NCBI RefSeq assembly: GCF_018588585.1
Contig: NZ_JAEUFG010000004.1
Location: 124,001 to 188,000 of the forward strand
DNA: 64,000 nt
From: Bacillus sp. SM2101
GTDB lineage: Bacteria > Bacillota > Bacilli > Bacillales > SM2101
Reading direction: 5' to 3'
Part shown: positions 8,199-20,409 of the stretch, in pieces
Layout: each line of letters begins with the position of its first letter
Position numbering within the stretch: position 1 is the stretch's first letter
Translations under genes and position numbers: made by a program
The notes under the pieces: model-generated
The model's database searches: none
What the model was told of the DNA's origin: nothing
What the model saw: the letters and a program-made list of their open reading frames with translations, nothing else

Positions 8199-8324
8199 AA
8201 AATACTCCTCACAATTATAGTGATGGCTACTCAAGATTCTATGTAAAAGTATACACTATTTTAAACGTTAACATTGTCTCCTCCTCCCAAAAACTGAATC
8301 ATTAGACAAATTTTACTTAAAAAA

Positions 8325-8355
8325 TAGTCTGCTAAACATCTAGTTTACCAGACTA
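8325..8355 (-). terminator. intrinsic terminator of yunC
   Basis: TAGTCTGCTAAAC and its near-complement at 8343-8355 form a stem interrupted by one mismatch, followed on the minus strand by a run of T. It overlaps the last bases of yunC. Confidence 0.85.
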
Positions 8356-8655
8356 CTCCATCTTTAAAAGCGCTTCTTTTCCTTTCATGCCACTTACAAT
8401 GCCTAGCTTTTCTGCTCCGAGTGTTACCGATTCTAAAGGTGCTTCTAGTAATTGTTCAATTGTCCTTACCCCGACTGCTCTTCCAGCTATGATTCCTCTT
8501 TCTTTCAGCTTTTCATTAAGCAAGGCTACATCAAGCGCACCACACATTATATACCCTTTATCATTCGTTACTGCCATGAAATTCGTCTTAGGAAGCTTTA
8601 CAGTAATGGCAGTAAATTGTTGATTTTCAATTATGATTGGTGTCATTGTTATCAT
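8353..8655 (-). CDS. yunC: YunC family protein (DUF1805)
   Basis: This 100-residue conserved protein of unknown function is typical in length and text for Bacillus YunC, with the block YIMCGALDVALLNEKLKERG followed by AGRAVGVRTI. No catalytic motif can be named. The ATG at 8655 has GGGGGAG 8 nt upstream; a second ATG three codons on is less well spaced. It is monocistronic with its own terminator. Synteny with lytH and yunB supports the identification; function is not known to me. Confidence 0.9.
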   Translation of the reverse strand: MITMTPIIIENQQFTAITVKLPKTNFMAVTNDKGYIMCGALDVALLNEKLKERGIIAGRAVGVRTIEQLLEAPLESVTLGAEKLGIVSGMKGKEALLKME

Positions 8656-8824
8656 TGCGAAAACTCCCCCTCTCCTCCTTGTATCACTCCATGAAAAGGA
8701 AAAAACAACGGTATTAATGTTTTTATAATCAGCATAACCTTGTTACAAACTGAAATTAAGTCATTATACGCTATTAGAACGTCATTAACCTCTTAAAACT
8801 AAACTAGCCACCACGAAATAACAG

Positions 8825-9361
8825 TTAACAGTTACATGCTGGAGGATTAGCAAGCATTCTTACTGTGCCTTCATATGAACCTCTTACTTGGTTACATGTA
8901 GGTTGTATAGAATTTGGCATTATATTCACACACATATCGTTAGGAGCACCAGAAACACATGAATTCACAAAACTAGCCTGTTCACCTTCAATTTCAAGCG
9001 CACATACATTCTTTGCTATAATCGACTTTTTCTGCCCGGGTAATACCCTAATTTCTTTTACTACATCACCAGTAGGTGATAATAATCTTGCCCTAATAGT
9101 ACAATTTTCTATTTGATTTGCATTTGAAGCTGGCATTGTTGGATCACAATATATCGAATCATTTTGAATATTAATACACCAATCACCTGCACACGTTGAA
9201 CACTCGTATTGTTCTATTACTGGCATCAATGAAGATGGGTCTATACAATCTTGAACGATACAACCGTTTATTTCACATAAACAACAATCCTCGATACTAA
9301 TATTACAATCACCTTTCGCGGTCTTACCACAACAGCTGGAAGTGCTTATATGTTTAACCAT
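8825..9361 (-). CDS. cysteine-rich protein, possibly endospore-appendage (DUF3992)-like
   Basis: This 178-residue protein has 19 cysteines and no signal peptide or membrane span. The first 40 residues are a cysteine knot-like stretch (SSCCGK, CCLCEINGC). The remainder contains a beta-rich segment around CTIRARLLSPTGDVVKEIRV followed by LPGQKK. This pattern of cysteines framing short beta strands recalls spore-surface and S-Ena endospore-appendage proteins with DUF3992, but I cannot confirm the family by eye. The AGGAG is 12 nt from the ATG, a little far. It stands alone next to a large repeat array. Covalently cross-linked spore surface protein is the favoured guess; hypothetical protein is the safe name. 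Confidence 0.7.
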   Translation of the reverse strand: MVKHISTSSCCGKTAKGDCNISIEDCCLCEINGCIVQDCIDPSSLMPVIEQYECSTCAGDWCINIQNDSIYCDPTMPASNANQIENCTIRARLLSPTGDVVKEIRVLPGQKKSIIAKNVCALEIEGEQASFVNSCVSGAPNDMCVNIMPNSIQPTCNQVRGSYEGTVRMLANPPACNC

Positions 9362-9527
9362 ACTGAAATATCACTCCTAATATCTTGTATTATGCTACAT
9401 GGTATGATATTTCTCTTAATCATGTTTACGCTAATGCCTACCTCTCAAGAAAAAGGCTCAGACTTTCTCTAAATCAAATAAACTAGTTCATATTGTGTAT
9501 TGGTTTCTTCCCCTTTGCACAATGTTG

Positions 9528-10212
9528 TTTTCGCTTCTATTGTTGTTTATCGTACTAAGTAATTAAACACGTATTTAAATTTATGTCGTGGCATCTTTTC
9601 TTTTTATATAAACGTAGATATTCTTACGAAACCTCTTATAGCTGTAAATTTTGTAATGATTGCACAACTTAGTTTTCGAAAAGTGCCTTACGATAAACTC
9701 TTTTCGCTTCTTTATGTTGTTTATCGTACTGAGTAGCGTACATACACGTACTTAAATATATGTCGTGGCATCTCTTCTTTTTATATAACGTAGATATTCT
9801 CACGACACCTCTTGTAGCTGTGATTTTGTAATGATTGCACAGCCTAGTTTTCGAAAAGAGCCTTACGATAAGCTCTTTTCGCTTCTTTATGTTGTTTATC
9901 GTACTGAGTAGCGTACATACACGTACTTAAATATATGTCGTGGCATCTCTTCTTTTTATATAACGTAGATATTCTCACGAAACCTCTTGTAGCTGTGATT
10001 TTGTAATGATGTACTACTTAGTTTTCGAAAAGTGCCTTAAGATAAGCTGCTTTCGTAGATTTTGTTTTTTATCGTACTAAGTAATAAACACGTACACAAT
10101 TACAAGTCGTAGCATCTTTTTTTATTCAAAATTATGGAAACTGTAAATGATGACTACTACTAACTTTTCTTATTTTTGCAGCATTGAAGTTAGTTTTCAA
10201 AAAAGAAGCCTT
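9528..10212 (+). repeat. tandem array of about four ~174-bp repeat units
   Basis: The 947-bp gap between the Cys-rich gene and the lipoprotein gene is mostly this array. Units begin at 9528, 9701, 9876 and about 10050, so spacing is 173-175 bp. Units 2 and 3 are nearly identical over their first 100 bp; unit 1 is slightly, and unit 4 strongly, diverged. Each unit starts with TTTTCGCTTC then a GTTGTTTATCGTACT block, contains GTCGTGGCATCTNTTCTTTT, and ends with TTAGTTTTCGAAAAGNGCC. The unit ends match the dispersed repeat family seen elsewhere in the window. No reading frame runs through it. Confidence 0.85.
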
Positions 10213-10308
10213 GCATTTAGCAATTTGTAAATATTATTTTGTGAATGAAACGGTACAAGCATGAATATGAATAGAAGCATAACGACTGATATAAGAGGAG
10301 GAATATGA

Positions 10309-10647
10309 ATGAAGAAGGGGATATTTTTGCTGTTCGGCATATTGTTTTTCGTGAGTGGATGTAGCCAAGCTGCTTCATACGACCTTTGTGGTTATGGATC
10401 TATGTTTTCGTTAGATGGAGATGGCTTTTTACTTGTCGAACCATCAGCAACAGTCTCGTATACAATTAATGAAAAAGTAGGTGCAATTGAGAAACAAATC
10501 GAGGAAGAGTACCACCCTGTTAATCACTTAGTCTCCAACCATTTAGAAGAAGGAACAGTCATTTATTCTGTCATGGAAGACCCCACTCTTATGATTGCAA
10601 AAATCAATAATGATGAGTATGCCTTATTCGAAAAAATTGATGAATGA
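10309..10647 (+). CDS. small putative lipoprotein
   Basis: This 112-residue product has a lipoprotein signal: two Lys, a hydrophobic run and the lipobox VSGC with the lipidated Cys at residue 18. The mature part is about 95 acidic residues with no recognised domain. GAGGAGGA lies 8 nt before the ATG. The gene stands alone between the tandem repeat array and yunF, and a hairpin follows. I do not recognise a family; surface attachment is the only supported prediction. Confidence 0.75.
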   Translation: MKKGIFLLFGILFFVSGCSQAASYDLCGYGSMFSLDGDGFLLVEPSATVSYTINEKVGAIEKQIEEEYHPVNHLVSNHLEEGTVIYSVMEDPTLMIAKINNDEYALFEKIDE

Positions 10648-10659
10648 ATAGGGATAGGG

Positions 10660-10702
10660 AACATTACCCATGAAAGTAAAAATGACCTTCATGGGTAATG
10701 TT
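10660..10702 (+). terminator. hairpin after small lipoprotein gene
   Basis: AACATTACCCATGAA and its perfect complement (10688-10702) form a 15-bp stem with a 13-nt loop just after the stop codon. There is no U-tract, so it may protect the 3' end rather than terminate efficiently. Confidence 0.5.
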
Positions 10703-10771
10703 GATGGTGCTAGTCTATTTCACCATCCTGGAGGCTACGTTATCTGTATATATGAATGTTGAACTCATCTT

Positions 10772-11617
10772 CTAAAATAAATCCAGCTGTTTTGATGATA
10801 AACCATTATATTGTATCTCTAACATTGAAATTAACTGCTTGGCGTTGTCAGCTGCATCTCCCCCAGAATTATTATTAAACAACACATATATATTTTCAGA
10901 ATTCTTCTTCAGTTGATGTAGATTTTTTATCCACTGCTCCAGCTCTACATCATTATATCGGTATAAATATCTAATTTCTCTCCAGTTACTAGAACTAGGT
11001 TTATTCCAGCCATGGACATTACGGCCATGAAAACGGACGAGTGTTTTTTGCTCATTTGTTGTATTAAGGATCGTTGGAATTGAACCTTCTCCTGCTTGGG
11101 GTTCGTCACATATACTATGTATCCAACCTTCTTGAATCATAAACTGTATCGTTTTATGTCGGTAATGATCAATAAACCATGATTGATGCCTAAATTCAAG
11201 GGCACACGGAATCTCCTGCATTCTTTCACGACAGTAACGTAAATAATCAACATGCTCCTTTTTACAATCAAACCAAGGCGGAAATTGAAATAGCACCATA
11301 CCGAGTTTTTTTCTTTCTATTAAAGGTATCAGCGATTCTCTAAAGTCATTAAACATCTCTTCTATGTTATTAAATGGTACTTTCCCTCGTAAATGCCTAG
11401 TCATCCCTTGATATGCTTTAACAATAAATTGAAAGGAATTCGGTGTTTCATTTGCCCACTTCTCCATATTTTGTAGTGGTTGAATGGCATAAAAGGACGC
11501 ATCTAGCTCTACGATTGGAAAATGAGCACTATAATGATGTAGCTTATCACGTGAGGAAGCCTTGTTTGGATATAAACTATCGTGATCACCCCAGCCTGTA
11601 AGACCGATGTAAATCAT
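10772..11617 (-). CDS. yunF: DUF72 family protein YunF
   Basis: This 281-residue member of the DUF72/YecE family (TIM-barrel fold, biochemical role unknown) contains the characteristic block GMVLFQFPPWF, then ALEFRHQSWF, and LVRFHGRN. Length and position next to sufB match YunF of B. subtilis. AGGAGG stands 5 nt before the ATG at 11617. It follows the sufB terminator in the same direction and is likely transcribed on its own. Family is certain; function is not. Confidence 0.9.
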   Translation of the reverse strand: MIYIGLTGWGDHDSLYPNKASSRDKLHHYSAHFPIVELDASFYAIQPLQNMEKWANETPNSFQFIVKAYQGMTRHLRGKVPFNNIEEMFNDFRESLIPLIERKKLGMVLFQFPPWFDCKKEHVDYLRYCRERMQEIPCALEFRHQSWFIDHYRHKTIQFMIQEGWIHSICDEPQAGEGSIPTILNTTNEQKTLVRFHGRNVHGWNKPSSSNWREIRYLYRYNDVELEQWIKNLHQLKKNSENIYVLFNNNSGGDAADNAKQLISMLEIQYNGLSSKQLDLF

Positions 11618-11661
11618 AATAACCTCCTATAAAATATAACGATGAACAACGCAAATTAAGA

Positions 11662-11690
11662 AAAGAACCCACAATATAAGTGAGTTCTTT
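11662..11690 (-). terminator. terminator of the suf operon
   Basis: AAAGAACCCAC and GTGAGTTCTTT form a short stem with an A/T loop, 13 nt beyond the sufB stop, with T residues on the minus-strand 3' side. Confidence 0.7.
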
Positions 11691-11702
11691 AACGATTATA
11701 AA

Positions 11703-13100
11703 TTATCCGATTGAACCTTCCATTTCAAATTTGATCAGTCGGTTCATTTCAACAGCGTATTCCATTGGGAGCTCCTTAGTAAATGGTTCGATAAAGCCCA
11801 TTACGATCATTTCTGTTGCTTCTTGCTCAGAAATACCACGACTCATTAAATAGAATAACTGTTCCTCAGACACTTTTGAAACCTTCGCTTCGTGCTCTAA
11901 CGATATATTATCATTTAAAATCTCGTTATATGGAATTGTATCTGAAGTAGATTTATTATCCATAATTAACGTATCACATTCGATGTTAGATCTTGACCCT
12001 TCTGCTTTACGACCAAAATGAACAATTCCACGATAAGTTACTTTTCCACCTTGCTTTGAGATCGATTTCGATACAATTGTTGACGATGTGTTAGGTGCAA
12101 GATGAATCATTTTCGCTCCAGCATCTTGATGCTGTCCTTTACCAGCGATCGCAATCGACAATGTCATCCCTCTTGCGCCTGCACCTTTCAAAATAACAGC
12201 TGGGTATTTCATTGTTAGCTTCGAACCGATGTTACCATCAATCCATTCCATCGTAGCATTTTCTTCACATACCGCACGCTTTGTTACGAGATTAAAGACA
12301 TTATTTGCCCAGTTCTGAATCGTCGTATAACGACAATACGCGTCTTTCTTAATAATAATTTCTACGACAGCACTGTGTAATGAATTTGTTGTATAAACTG
12401 GTGCCGTACAACCTTCTACATAATGAACGTGTGCACCTTCATCAACAATGATAAGTGTACGTTCAAACTGTCCCATATTTTCAGAATTGATTCTGAAATA
12501 TGCTTGTAAAGGTGTATCTACCTTAACTCCAGGTGGAACATAAATAAACGATCCGCCTGACCATACTGCAGAGTTTAATGCAGCGAATTTATTATCAGTT
12601 GGTGGAATGACTTTCCCCCAATGCTCTCTGAAGATATCTTCATTTTCTTTTAGAGCAGAATCAGTGTCTTTGAACACAATTCCAAGATCTTCAAGGTCTT
12701 CCTTCATATTGTGATAAACGACTTCAGATTCATACTGCGCAGATACTCCAGCTAAATATTTTTGTTCTGCTTCAGGAATACCTAGTTTATCAAAAGTTGT
12801 TTTAATTTCGTCTGGAACTTCATCCCATGATTTCTCGGATTTTTCTGATGGCTTCACATAATATGTGATGTCATCAAAATTCAAGCTCGCTAAATCTCCA
12901 CCCCATTGTGGCATCGCTTGATTATAAAAATGCTCTAGCGACTTCAAACGAAAGTCGAGCATCCATTGTGGCTCTTCCTTCATGCGAGAAATTTCTTCAA
13001 CAATCTCTTTAGTTAAACCTCGTTTTGAACGGAAAATCGACACATCTTTATCCGCAAAACCGTATTTATAATCCCCTATTTCAGGCATTTTTTTTGCCAT
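11703..13100 (-). CDS. sufB: Fe-S cluster assembly scaffold SufB
   Basis: SufB is the main subunit of the SufBCD scaffold that builds Fe-S clusters and hands them to apoproteins in the cytosol. The 465-residue sequence spans the full beta-helix protein, with conserved blocks [30 protein letters not shown] and [10 protein letters not shown]. The Cys of the last block and the Glu/His residues of the C-terminal half are those used at the SufB-SufD interface. AAAGGAGG precedes the ATG. It is the last gene of sufCDSUB, 67 bp after sufU, and is followed by a terminator. Confidence 0.97.
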   Translation of the reverse strand: MAKKMPEIGDYKYGFADKDVSIFRSKRGLTKEIVEEISRMKEEPQWMLDFRLKSLEHFYNQAMPQWGGDLASLNFDDITYYVKPSEKSEKSWDEVPDEIKTTFDKLGIPEAEQKYLAGVSAQYESEVVYHNMKEDLEDLGIVFKDTDSALKENEDIFREHWGKVIPPTDNKFAALNSAVWSGGSFIYVPPGVKVDTPLQAYFRINSENMGQFERTLIIVDEGAHVHYVEGCTAPVYTTNSLHSAVVEIIIKKDAYCRYTTIQNWANNVFNLVTKRAVCEENATMEWIDGNIGSKLTMKYPAVILKGAGARGMTLSIAIAGKGQHQDAGAKMIHLAPNTSSTIVSKSISKQGGKVTYRGIVHFGRKAEGSRSNIECDTLIMDNKSTSDTIPYNEILNDNISLEHEAKVSKVSEEQLFYLMSRGISEQEATEMIVMGFIEPFTKELPMEYAVEMNRLIKFEMEGSIG

Positions 13101-13167
13101 TGATCGCAGCCTCCTTTAACTAAATGTTCATCAGATGAGAAAGTTGGACATTTTCACGTCCTCTCAG

Positions 13168-16128
<2,961 letters not shown>

Positions 16129-16145
16129 GTCCATCCTCCTAACGC

Positions 16146-16931
16146 TTACGCTTCTTGGCCTACTGTTTCATCTTCAATTCCAAGCTCATGTTTAATCCAG
16201 TCATAGCCTTCTGCTTCAAGACGTTGAGCTAGCTCAGGACCACCTGATTTAACAACACGACCTTGCATCATTACATGTACTTTGTCTGGAGTAATATAGT
16301 TTAATAGACGTTGATAGTGAGTAATAATTAAACAACCGAACTCAGAACTTCTCAACTCATTAATACCTTTGGAAACAACTTTTAACGCATCGATATCTAG
16401 ACCTGAGTCAATTTCATCTAAAATTGCAATCTTCGGCTCAAGCATCATTAATTGCAAAATTTCATTACGTTTTTTCTCACCGCCTGAGAAACCCTCATTT
16501 AAGTAACGTTGTGCCATATCTGGGTCCATTTCTAAGAAGTCCATTTGCTTATCCATTTTACGAATAAACTTCATTAATGAGATTTCATCGCCTTCTTCAC
16601 GACGAGAATTAATAGATGAACGTAAAAAGTCTGCGTTTGTTACACCACTAATTTCACTTGGATATTGCATAGCAAGGAATAGACCAGCACGCGCACGCTC
16701 ATCTACTTCCATTTCCAGCACATCTTCACCGTCCAGTGTTATGCTACCTTGCGTTACTTCATATTTTGGATGACCCATGATTGCTGCAGATAAGGTTGAT
16801 TTACCTGTACCATTAGGTCCCATAATCGCGTGAATTTCTCCACCTTTTATGTCAAGGTCTACCCCTTTTAGAATTTCTTTACCGTCAATAGAAACATGAA
16901 GATCTCTAATTGTTAATGTTGATGCTGCCAT
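16146..16931 (-). CDS. sufC: Fe-S assembly ATPase SufC
   Basis: SufC is the soluble ABC-type ATPase that drives shape change of the SufBCD scaffold. The 261-residue sequence has Walker A GPNGTGKSTL, the ABC signature FSGGEKKR, Walker B IAILDEID and the H-loop LIITHYQ. GGAGGT is 6 nt before the ATG. It is the first gene of sufCDSUB, with a promoter-like TTGCTA/TAAGAT pair upstream. The 298-bp gap to metQ holds only this promoter and the metQ terminator. Confidence 0.97.
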   Translation of the reverse strand: MAASTLTIRDLHVSIDGKEILKGVDLDIKGGEIHAIMGPNGTGKSTLSAAIMGHPKYEVTQGSITLDGEDVLEMEVDERARAGLFLAMQYPSEISGVTNADFLRSSINSRREEGDEISLMKFIRKMDKQMDFLEMDPDMAQRYLNEGFSGGEKKRNEILQLMMLEPKIAILDEIDSGLDIDALKVVSKGINELRSSEFGCLIITHYQRLLNYITPDKVHVMMQGRVVKSGGPELAQRLEAEGYDWIKHELGIEDETVGQEA

Positions 16932-17001
16932 TACTATACCTCCAATTTATCTTCTATACTATTTGTTTAAATACTTTCATTCTCATTTTATTCTCATTAC
17001 A

Positions 17002-17030
17002 ATCTTATAACAAATGAAAAGTATTAGCAA
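17002..17030 (-). promoter_or_regulatory. probable promoter of sufCDSUB
   Basis: TTGCTA (17030-17025) and TAAGAT (17007-17002) on the minus strand are 17 bp apart, about 70 bp before sufC. The hexamers are imperfect, so this is moderate evidence. Confidence 0.4.
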
Positions 17031-17192
17031 CCATTTAACAACATAGCTATACTTTTTAAATAAAAAAGTTTAAAAAGTATTTTCTTTCATTATATGTAGA
17101 AAAGTAAAGATTGTCTTCGACATATATTGTTTGCATAAAAAACAAAAAACATCCAAAATACACATCAAACTCATTATACGATAATAAGAAGA

Positions 17193-17218
17193 AAAAACCA
17201 GTGAAATCACTGGTTTTT
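17193..17218 (-). terminator. terminator of metNPQ
   Basis: AAAACCAGTGA and TCACTGGTTTT form a tight stem with a 2-nt loop a few bases beyond the metQ stop, with a T-run on the minus-strand 3' side. Confidence 0.9.
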
Positions 17219-17229
17219 CTTCTTATTTC

Positions 17230-18084
17230 TTATTCTGAAACAGGGACAACTGCTCCTTCAAATTCTTCAATAATATAATTTTGGATTTCTTCTGAGCGCA
17301 AAGCGTTAACTAACTCGACAATTTCCTTATTTTTTTCATCACCACTACGCACAGCAATAATATTTACATAAGGAGAATCAGAGCCTTCAATTGCTATAGC
17401 ATCATCTAACGGATTTAATCCAGCATCAATCGCATAGTTTGTATTGATTAAAATAGCATCACCTTCATCATTATTATAAAACTCAGGTAATAAAGCAGCG
17501 TCGATTTCAGCTTCAAATTCCAGATTTTTTGGATTTTCTACAATATCATCAAGTGTTGCTGCTACTTTTTCAACATCATCTGCTAACTTAATTAAGCCCT
17601 GTGATTCTAGCATTGTTAAAATACGCCCATGATCAGCCACTGAGTTACTCATAATAATTACAGCGCCTTCTGGTAATTCATCTAAGCTGCTATATTTTTG
17701 TGAATATACTCCGATTGGTTCAATATGAACGCCACCTGCATTCACGAAATCATAGCCTACATCCGCCATTTGCGATTCTAAATATGGTATATGTTGAAAA
17801 TAGTTAGCATCAAGGTCACCACTATCTAAATCTTCATTCGGTAAAATATAATCTTGATATGTTTCTATAACTAAATCAATTCCCTTGTCAGCTAATATCG
17901 GTTGTACTTGTTCTAAAATCTCCGCATGCGGTACATTCGAAGCTCCAACTACTAATGGCTTGTTCTCCTCTGAAGCTTGATTAGTTTGACTCTTTTCTGA
18001 TGAACTTTCTTTTTCACTCGTTCCACATGCTGCCAAAGCCAAAACTACGAGTAATGTACTTACGATTGCAAATATTTTTTTCAT
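17230..18084 (-). CDS. metQ: methionine ABC transporter substrate-binding lipoprotein MetQ
   Basis: MetQ captures methionine outside the membrane for the MetNPQ importer. The 284-residue precursor has a lipoprotein signal with lipobox LAAC (Cys20) and an NlpA-type binding domain, with the blocks VVGASNVPHAEIL, NYFQHIPYLE and NTNYAIDAGLNP. It ends the metN-metP-metQ operon, 12 bp after metP, and a strong terminator follows. The operon is under the SAM riboswitch at 20.2-20.3 kb. Confidence 0.96.
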   Translation of the reverse strand: MKKIFAIVSTLLVVLALAACGTSEKESSSEKSQTNQASEENKPLVVGASNVPHAEILEQVQPILADKGIDLVIETYQDYILPNEDLDSGDLDANYFQHIPYLESQMADVGYDFVNAGGVHIEPIGVYSQKYSSLDELPEGAVIIMSNSVADHGRILTMLESQGLIKLADDVEKVAATLDDIVENPKNLEFEAEIDAALLPEFYNNDEGDAILINTNYAIDAGLNPLDDAIAIEGSDSPYVNIIAVRSGDEKNKEIVELVNALRSEEIQNYIIEEFEGAVVPVSE

Positions 18085-18096
18085 GATGATCTTCTC

Positions 18097-18765
18097 CTAT
18101 CTTTTGTCTATTTTTGATGTTATAAAATCTCCAATGTATTGGAGGATAAACACTATAATAAGAATAAAAATGGTTGCTACAACAACAACATCGGTATGAC
18201 GGCGAGAAAAACCTTCTAAATAAGCCAAATTCCCAAGGCCCCCCGCACCGATAATTCCAGCCATGGCAGTATAACCAACTAGAGCAATTGCTGTCACTGT
18301 AATTCCTGATATGAGTGCAGGAAGTGCTTCAGGTAGCAGCACCTTGAAAACGATTGTTCTTGTTTTCGCCCCCATAGACCGTGCCGCCTCAATAACACCT
18401 TTATCAATCTCTCGCAATGCAATTTCTACCATTCTTGCGTAGAATGGTGCTGCTCCAATTACGAGGGCAGGTAAAGCGGCATTTGCTCCTCTAATTGTCC
18501 CAAGCATGAATTTTGTTAACGGAATTAATAAAATAATTAAAATAATGAATGGTATAGAACGAAAAATGTTTACAAAACTACTGATGATTGTATTAATCAG
18601 CTTATGTTCCAATAGGTTGTCCTTCGATGTTAAAAAAAGTAAGAGCCCTAAAATAACACCAAAAACAAATGTTGCAATCACCGATGTAACAGTCATATAT
18701 AACGTTTCAAATGTTGCTTCCCACATTTTTTCCCAATTAACGTTTACAAATAGTTGACTAACCAT
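18097..18765 (-). CDS. metP: methionine ABC transporter permease MetP
   Basis: This 222-residue permease of the methionine importer (MetI in enterics) has five or so membrane spans and the EAA-type coupling motif around IEAARSMGAKTRTIVFKVLL. Its ATG lies inside the end of metN (8-bp overlap), with GGAGGTGA upstream. Length equals the B. subtilis protein. Substrate assignment follows from MetN's C-terminal NIL domain and the S-box leader. Confidence 0.96.
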   Translation of the reverse strand: MVSQLFVNVNWEKMWEATFETLYMTVTSVIATFVFGVILGLLLFLTSKDNLLEHKLINTIISSFVNIFRSIPFIILIILLIPLTKFMLGTIRGANAALPALVIGAAPFYARMVEIALREIDKGVIEAARSMGAKTRTIVFKVLLPEALPALISGITVTAIALVGYTAMAGIIGAGGLGNLAYLEGFSRRHTDVVVVATIFILIIVFILQYIGDFITSKIDKR

Positions 18766-19783
18766 GCTGTATCACCTCCACTGTCACATGTTTTTCCTTT
18801 ATATATGTGATCGAGCGGTTTATCTCTTCATCGGTTCCTGTCATATGAATAAACAATGTGCCATATGCACCGTGCTGTGTATGTGAGATCTTTCCTTGTA
18901 TAATATTAATACCAATATTAAACTGGCGGATTAATTCTGCTATTAAAGGTTGTTCAGCATCATCCCCAACAAACAATAGCTTAATTACTTTACCTTCAGG
19001 GTAGTTTTCTAAAATATGCTCAATTGTTTCTGTCGCTTCTTCGGGTTCTGTAATTTGCTTAACAAACTGCTGAGTAATTGAAGCTTTCGGTTGCTGAAAC
19101 ACCGATAACACTTCACCTTGTTCAACAATGCTGCCATCTTCCATTACAGCTACACGGTGACATATTTTACGAATCACATGCATTTCATGAGTGATTAACA
19201 CAATTGTGAGACCTAGCTTTTTATTAATATCCACAAGCAGTTCAAGAATTGAGTCTGTTGTTTGTGGATCAAGTGCTGAGGTTGCTTCATCACATAATAA
19301 TACTTTCGGACGATTTGCTAAAGCACGAGCTATTCCAACTCGCTGCTTTTGGCCACCACTTAGTTGTGAAGGATACGCATTTTCTCTTCCCTCCAACCCT
19401 ACTAGCTTGATTAGCTCATCAACCCTTTTCAACCGTTCTTTTTTACGAATACCAGCAATTTCTAATGGAAATGATATATTCTCCCTTACAGTTCTTGACC
19501 AAAGCAAATTAAAATGCTGAAAAATCATACTAATTTCTTGTCGTGATTTACGTAACTCATCCTCTTTAATAGAGGTCATATCATAATTATTGATCGTAAT
19601 TGTTCCTTCTGTTGTTGCTTCAAGCTGGTTTAACAAACGAATGAGTGTACTTTTCCCTGCTCCACTGTAACCAATAATGCCAAATATTTCACCCTTGCCA
19701 ATATTCACATTGACATTATCTACAGCAACTACTTCTCCTTCTTGAGATTGATATACTTTTTTTACCCCAGATAGCTTTATCAA
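18758..19783 (-). CDS. metN: methionine ABC transporter ATP-binding protein MetN
   Basis: This ATPase of the MetNPQ importer has Walker A GYSGAGKSTL, signature LSGGQKQR, Walker B VLLCDEATSALDP and the H-loop ITHEM. A C-terminal NIL domain (about the last 80 residues) senses methionine in this family. I prefer the TTG at 19783, giving (M)IKLSGVKKVYQ as in B. subtilis, because AGGTGA lies exactly 5 nt before it. A GTG three codons earlier (19792) would lie inside that Shine-Dalgarno. The coding start is about 390 nt beyond the S-box terminator, and the intervening leader contains a dispersed repeat copy. Confidence 0.95.
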   Translation of the reverse strand: MIKLSGVKKVYQSQEGEVVAVDNVNVNIGKGEIFGIIGYSGAGKSTLIRLLNQLEATTEGTITINNYDMTSIKEDELRKSRQEISMIFQHFNLLWSRTVRENISFPLEIAGIRKKERLKRVDELIKLVGLEGRENAYPSQLSGGQKQRVGIARALANRPKVLLCDEATSALDPQTTDSILELLVDINKKLGLTIVLITHEMHVIRKICHRVAVMEDGSIVEQGEVLSVFQQPKASITQQFVKQITEPEEATETIEHILENYPEGKVIKLLFVGDDAEQPLIAELIRQFNIGINIIQGKISHTQHGAYGTLFIHMTGTDEEINRSITYIKEKHVTVEVIQHG

Positions 19784-19918
19784 AAGGCTCACCTACTTCC
19801 TTAATCATATTATTCATATAAGTTTAGTGCGTTTTATGTTACAAACTAAACGATCTGCCAAATTTAGCTCTTCTAGCAGCTAGATAGTCGTTTTATCCAT
19901 TATCATTGTTTTATCATA

Positions 19919-20150
19919 GGCTCTTTTCATAAAATTTGTTTCTATCGTTAACAATTTAGCAACTATAGTTGTTGTTGATTTTCAAAAGAATAGATGGCAT
20001 GAACTATAGTTGTATATTTGTTTACTTCTTCATACAAACTACAACAATCATTATGAAAACAGCATGTGTAAAAGATAAGATATTACGAATACCAAATGAA
20101 TACATGTTTATATTTTTGTACGAACAGCAACATTTAATGCGTAATCAACC
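19919..20150 (-). repeat. interspersed palindromic repeat (copy I) within metN leader
   Basis: Between the S-box terminator and metN there is about 390 bp without a gene. Its ends, GGCTCTTTTCAT at 19919 and CGAACAGCAACATTTAATGC at 20121-20140, resemble the complement of the right and left ends of the dispersed repeat family, so it is an inverted copy, longer than most at about 230 bp. It would be transcribed as part of the metNPQ leader. Confidence 0.5.
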
Positions 20151-20179
20151 TAATAGAAAACCTTAACAACAAAATTAAA

Positions 20180-20211
20180 AAGCCTTTCCGCACATATGAG
20201 CAGAAAGGCTT
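20180..20211 (-). terminator. S-box expression-platform terminator
   Basis: AAGCCTTTC and GAAAGGCTT form a stem with a small inner GC pair, followed on the minus strand by T-rich sequence. It lies 15 nt after the SAM aptamer. Confidence 0.9.
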
Positions 20212-20225
20212 AATTATATTCCTTT

Positions 20226-20334
20226 CTCTCATCTATCAAAGCATACGCTTCGTGTGAATTGGCACCATTTCAACTTCACCGTTGATGGTTGCCGGGTTTC
20301 ATAGGGCACATCCCTCCACCTCTCTTGATAAGAG
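20226..20334 (-). ncRNA. SAM-I riboswitch (S-box) of metNPQ
   Basis: On the minus strand the order is CTCTTATC, then AAGAGAGGTGGAGGGA, TGTGCCCTATGAAACCCGGC, AACC, GGTGCCAATTC and GATAGATGAGAG, which is the classic S-box core with P1 closed by CTCTTATC and GAT-AGATGAGAG. With the terminator at 20180-20211 it should switch off methionine uptake when S-adenosylmethionine is high. The next gene in this direction is metN. Confidence 0.97.
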
Positions 20335-20409
20335 TATATATCAATGTTTTATTTATTCATTTTTAAATTTACATTTCAAAATTAATCGCTTTTAAAAAGT
20401 ATAATTGTG

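Noticed and set aside
19969-20166. 65-codon plus-strand frame in the metN leader
   Set aside because: It lacks a Shine-Dalgarno, is antisense to the S-box transcript and overlaps a dispersed repeat copy; composition is that of A+T-rich noncoding DNA.
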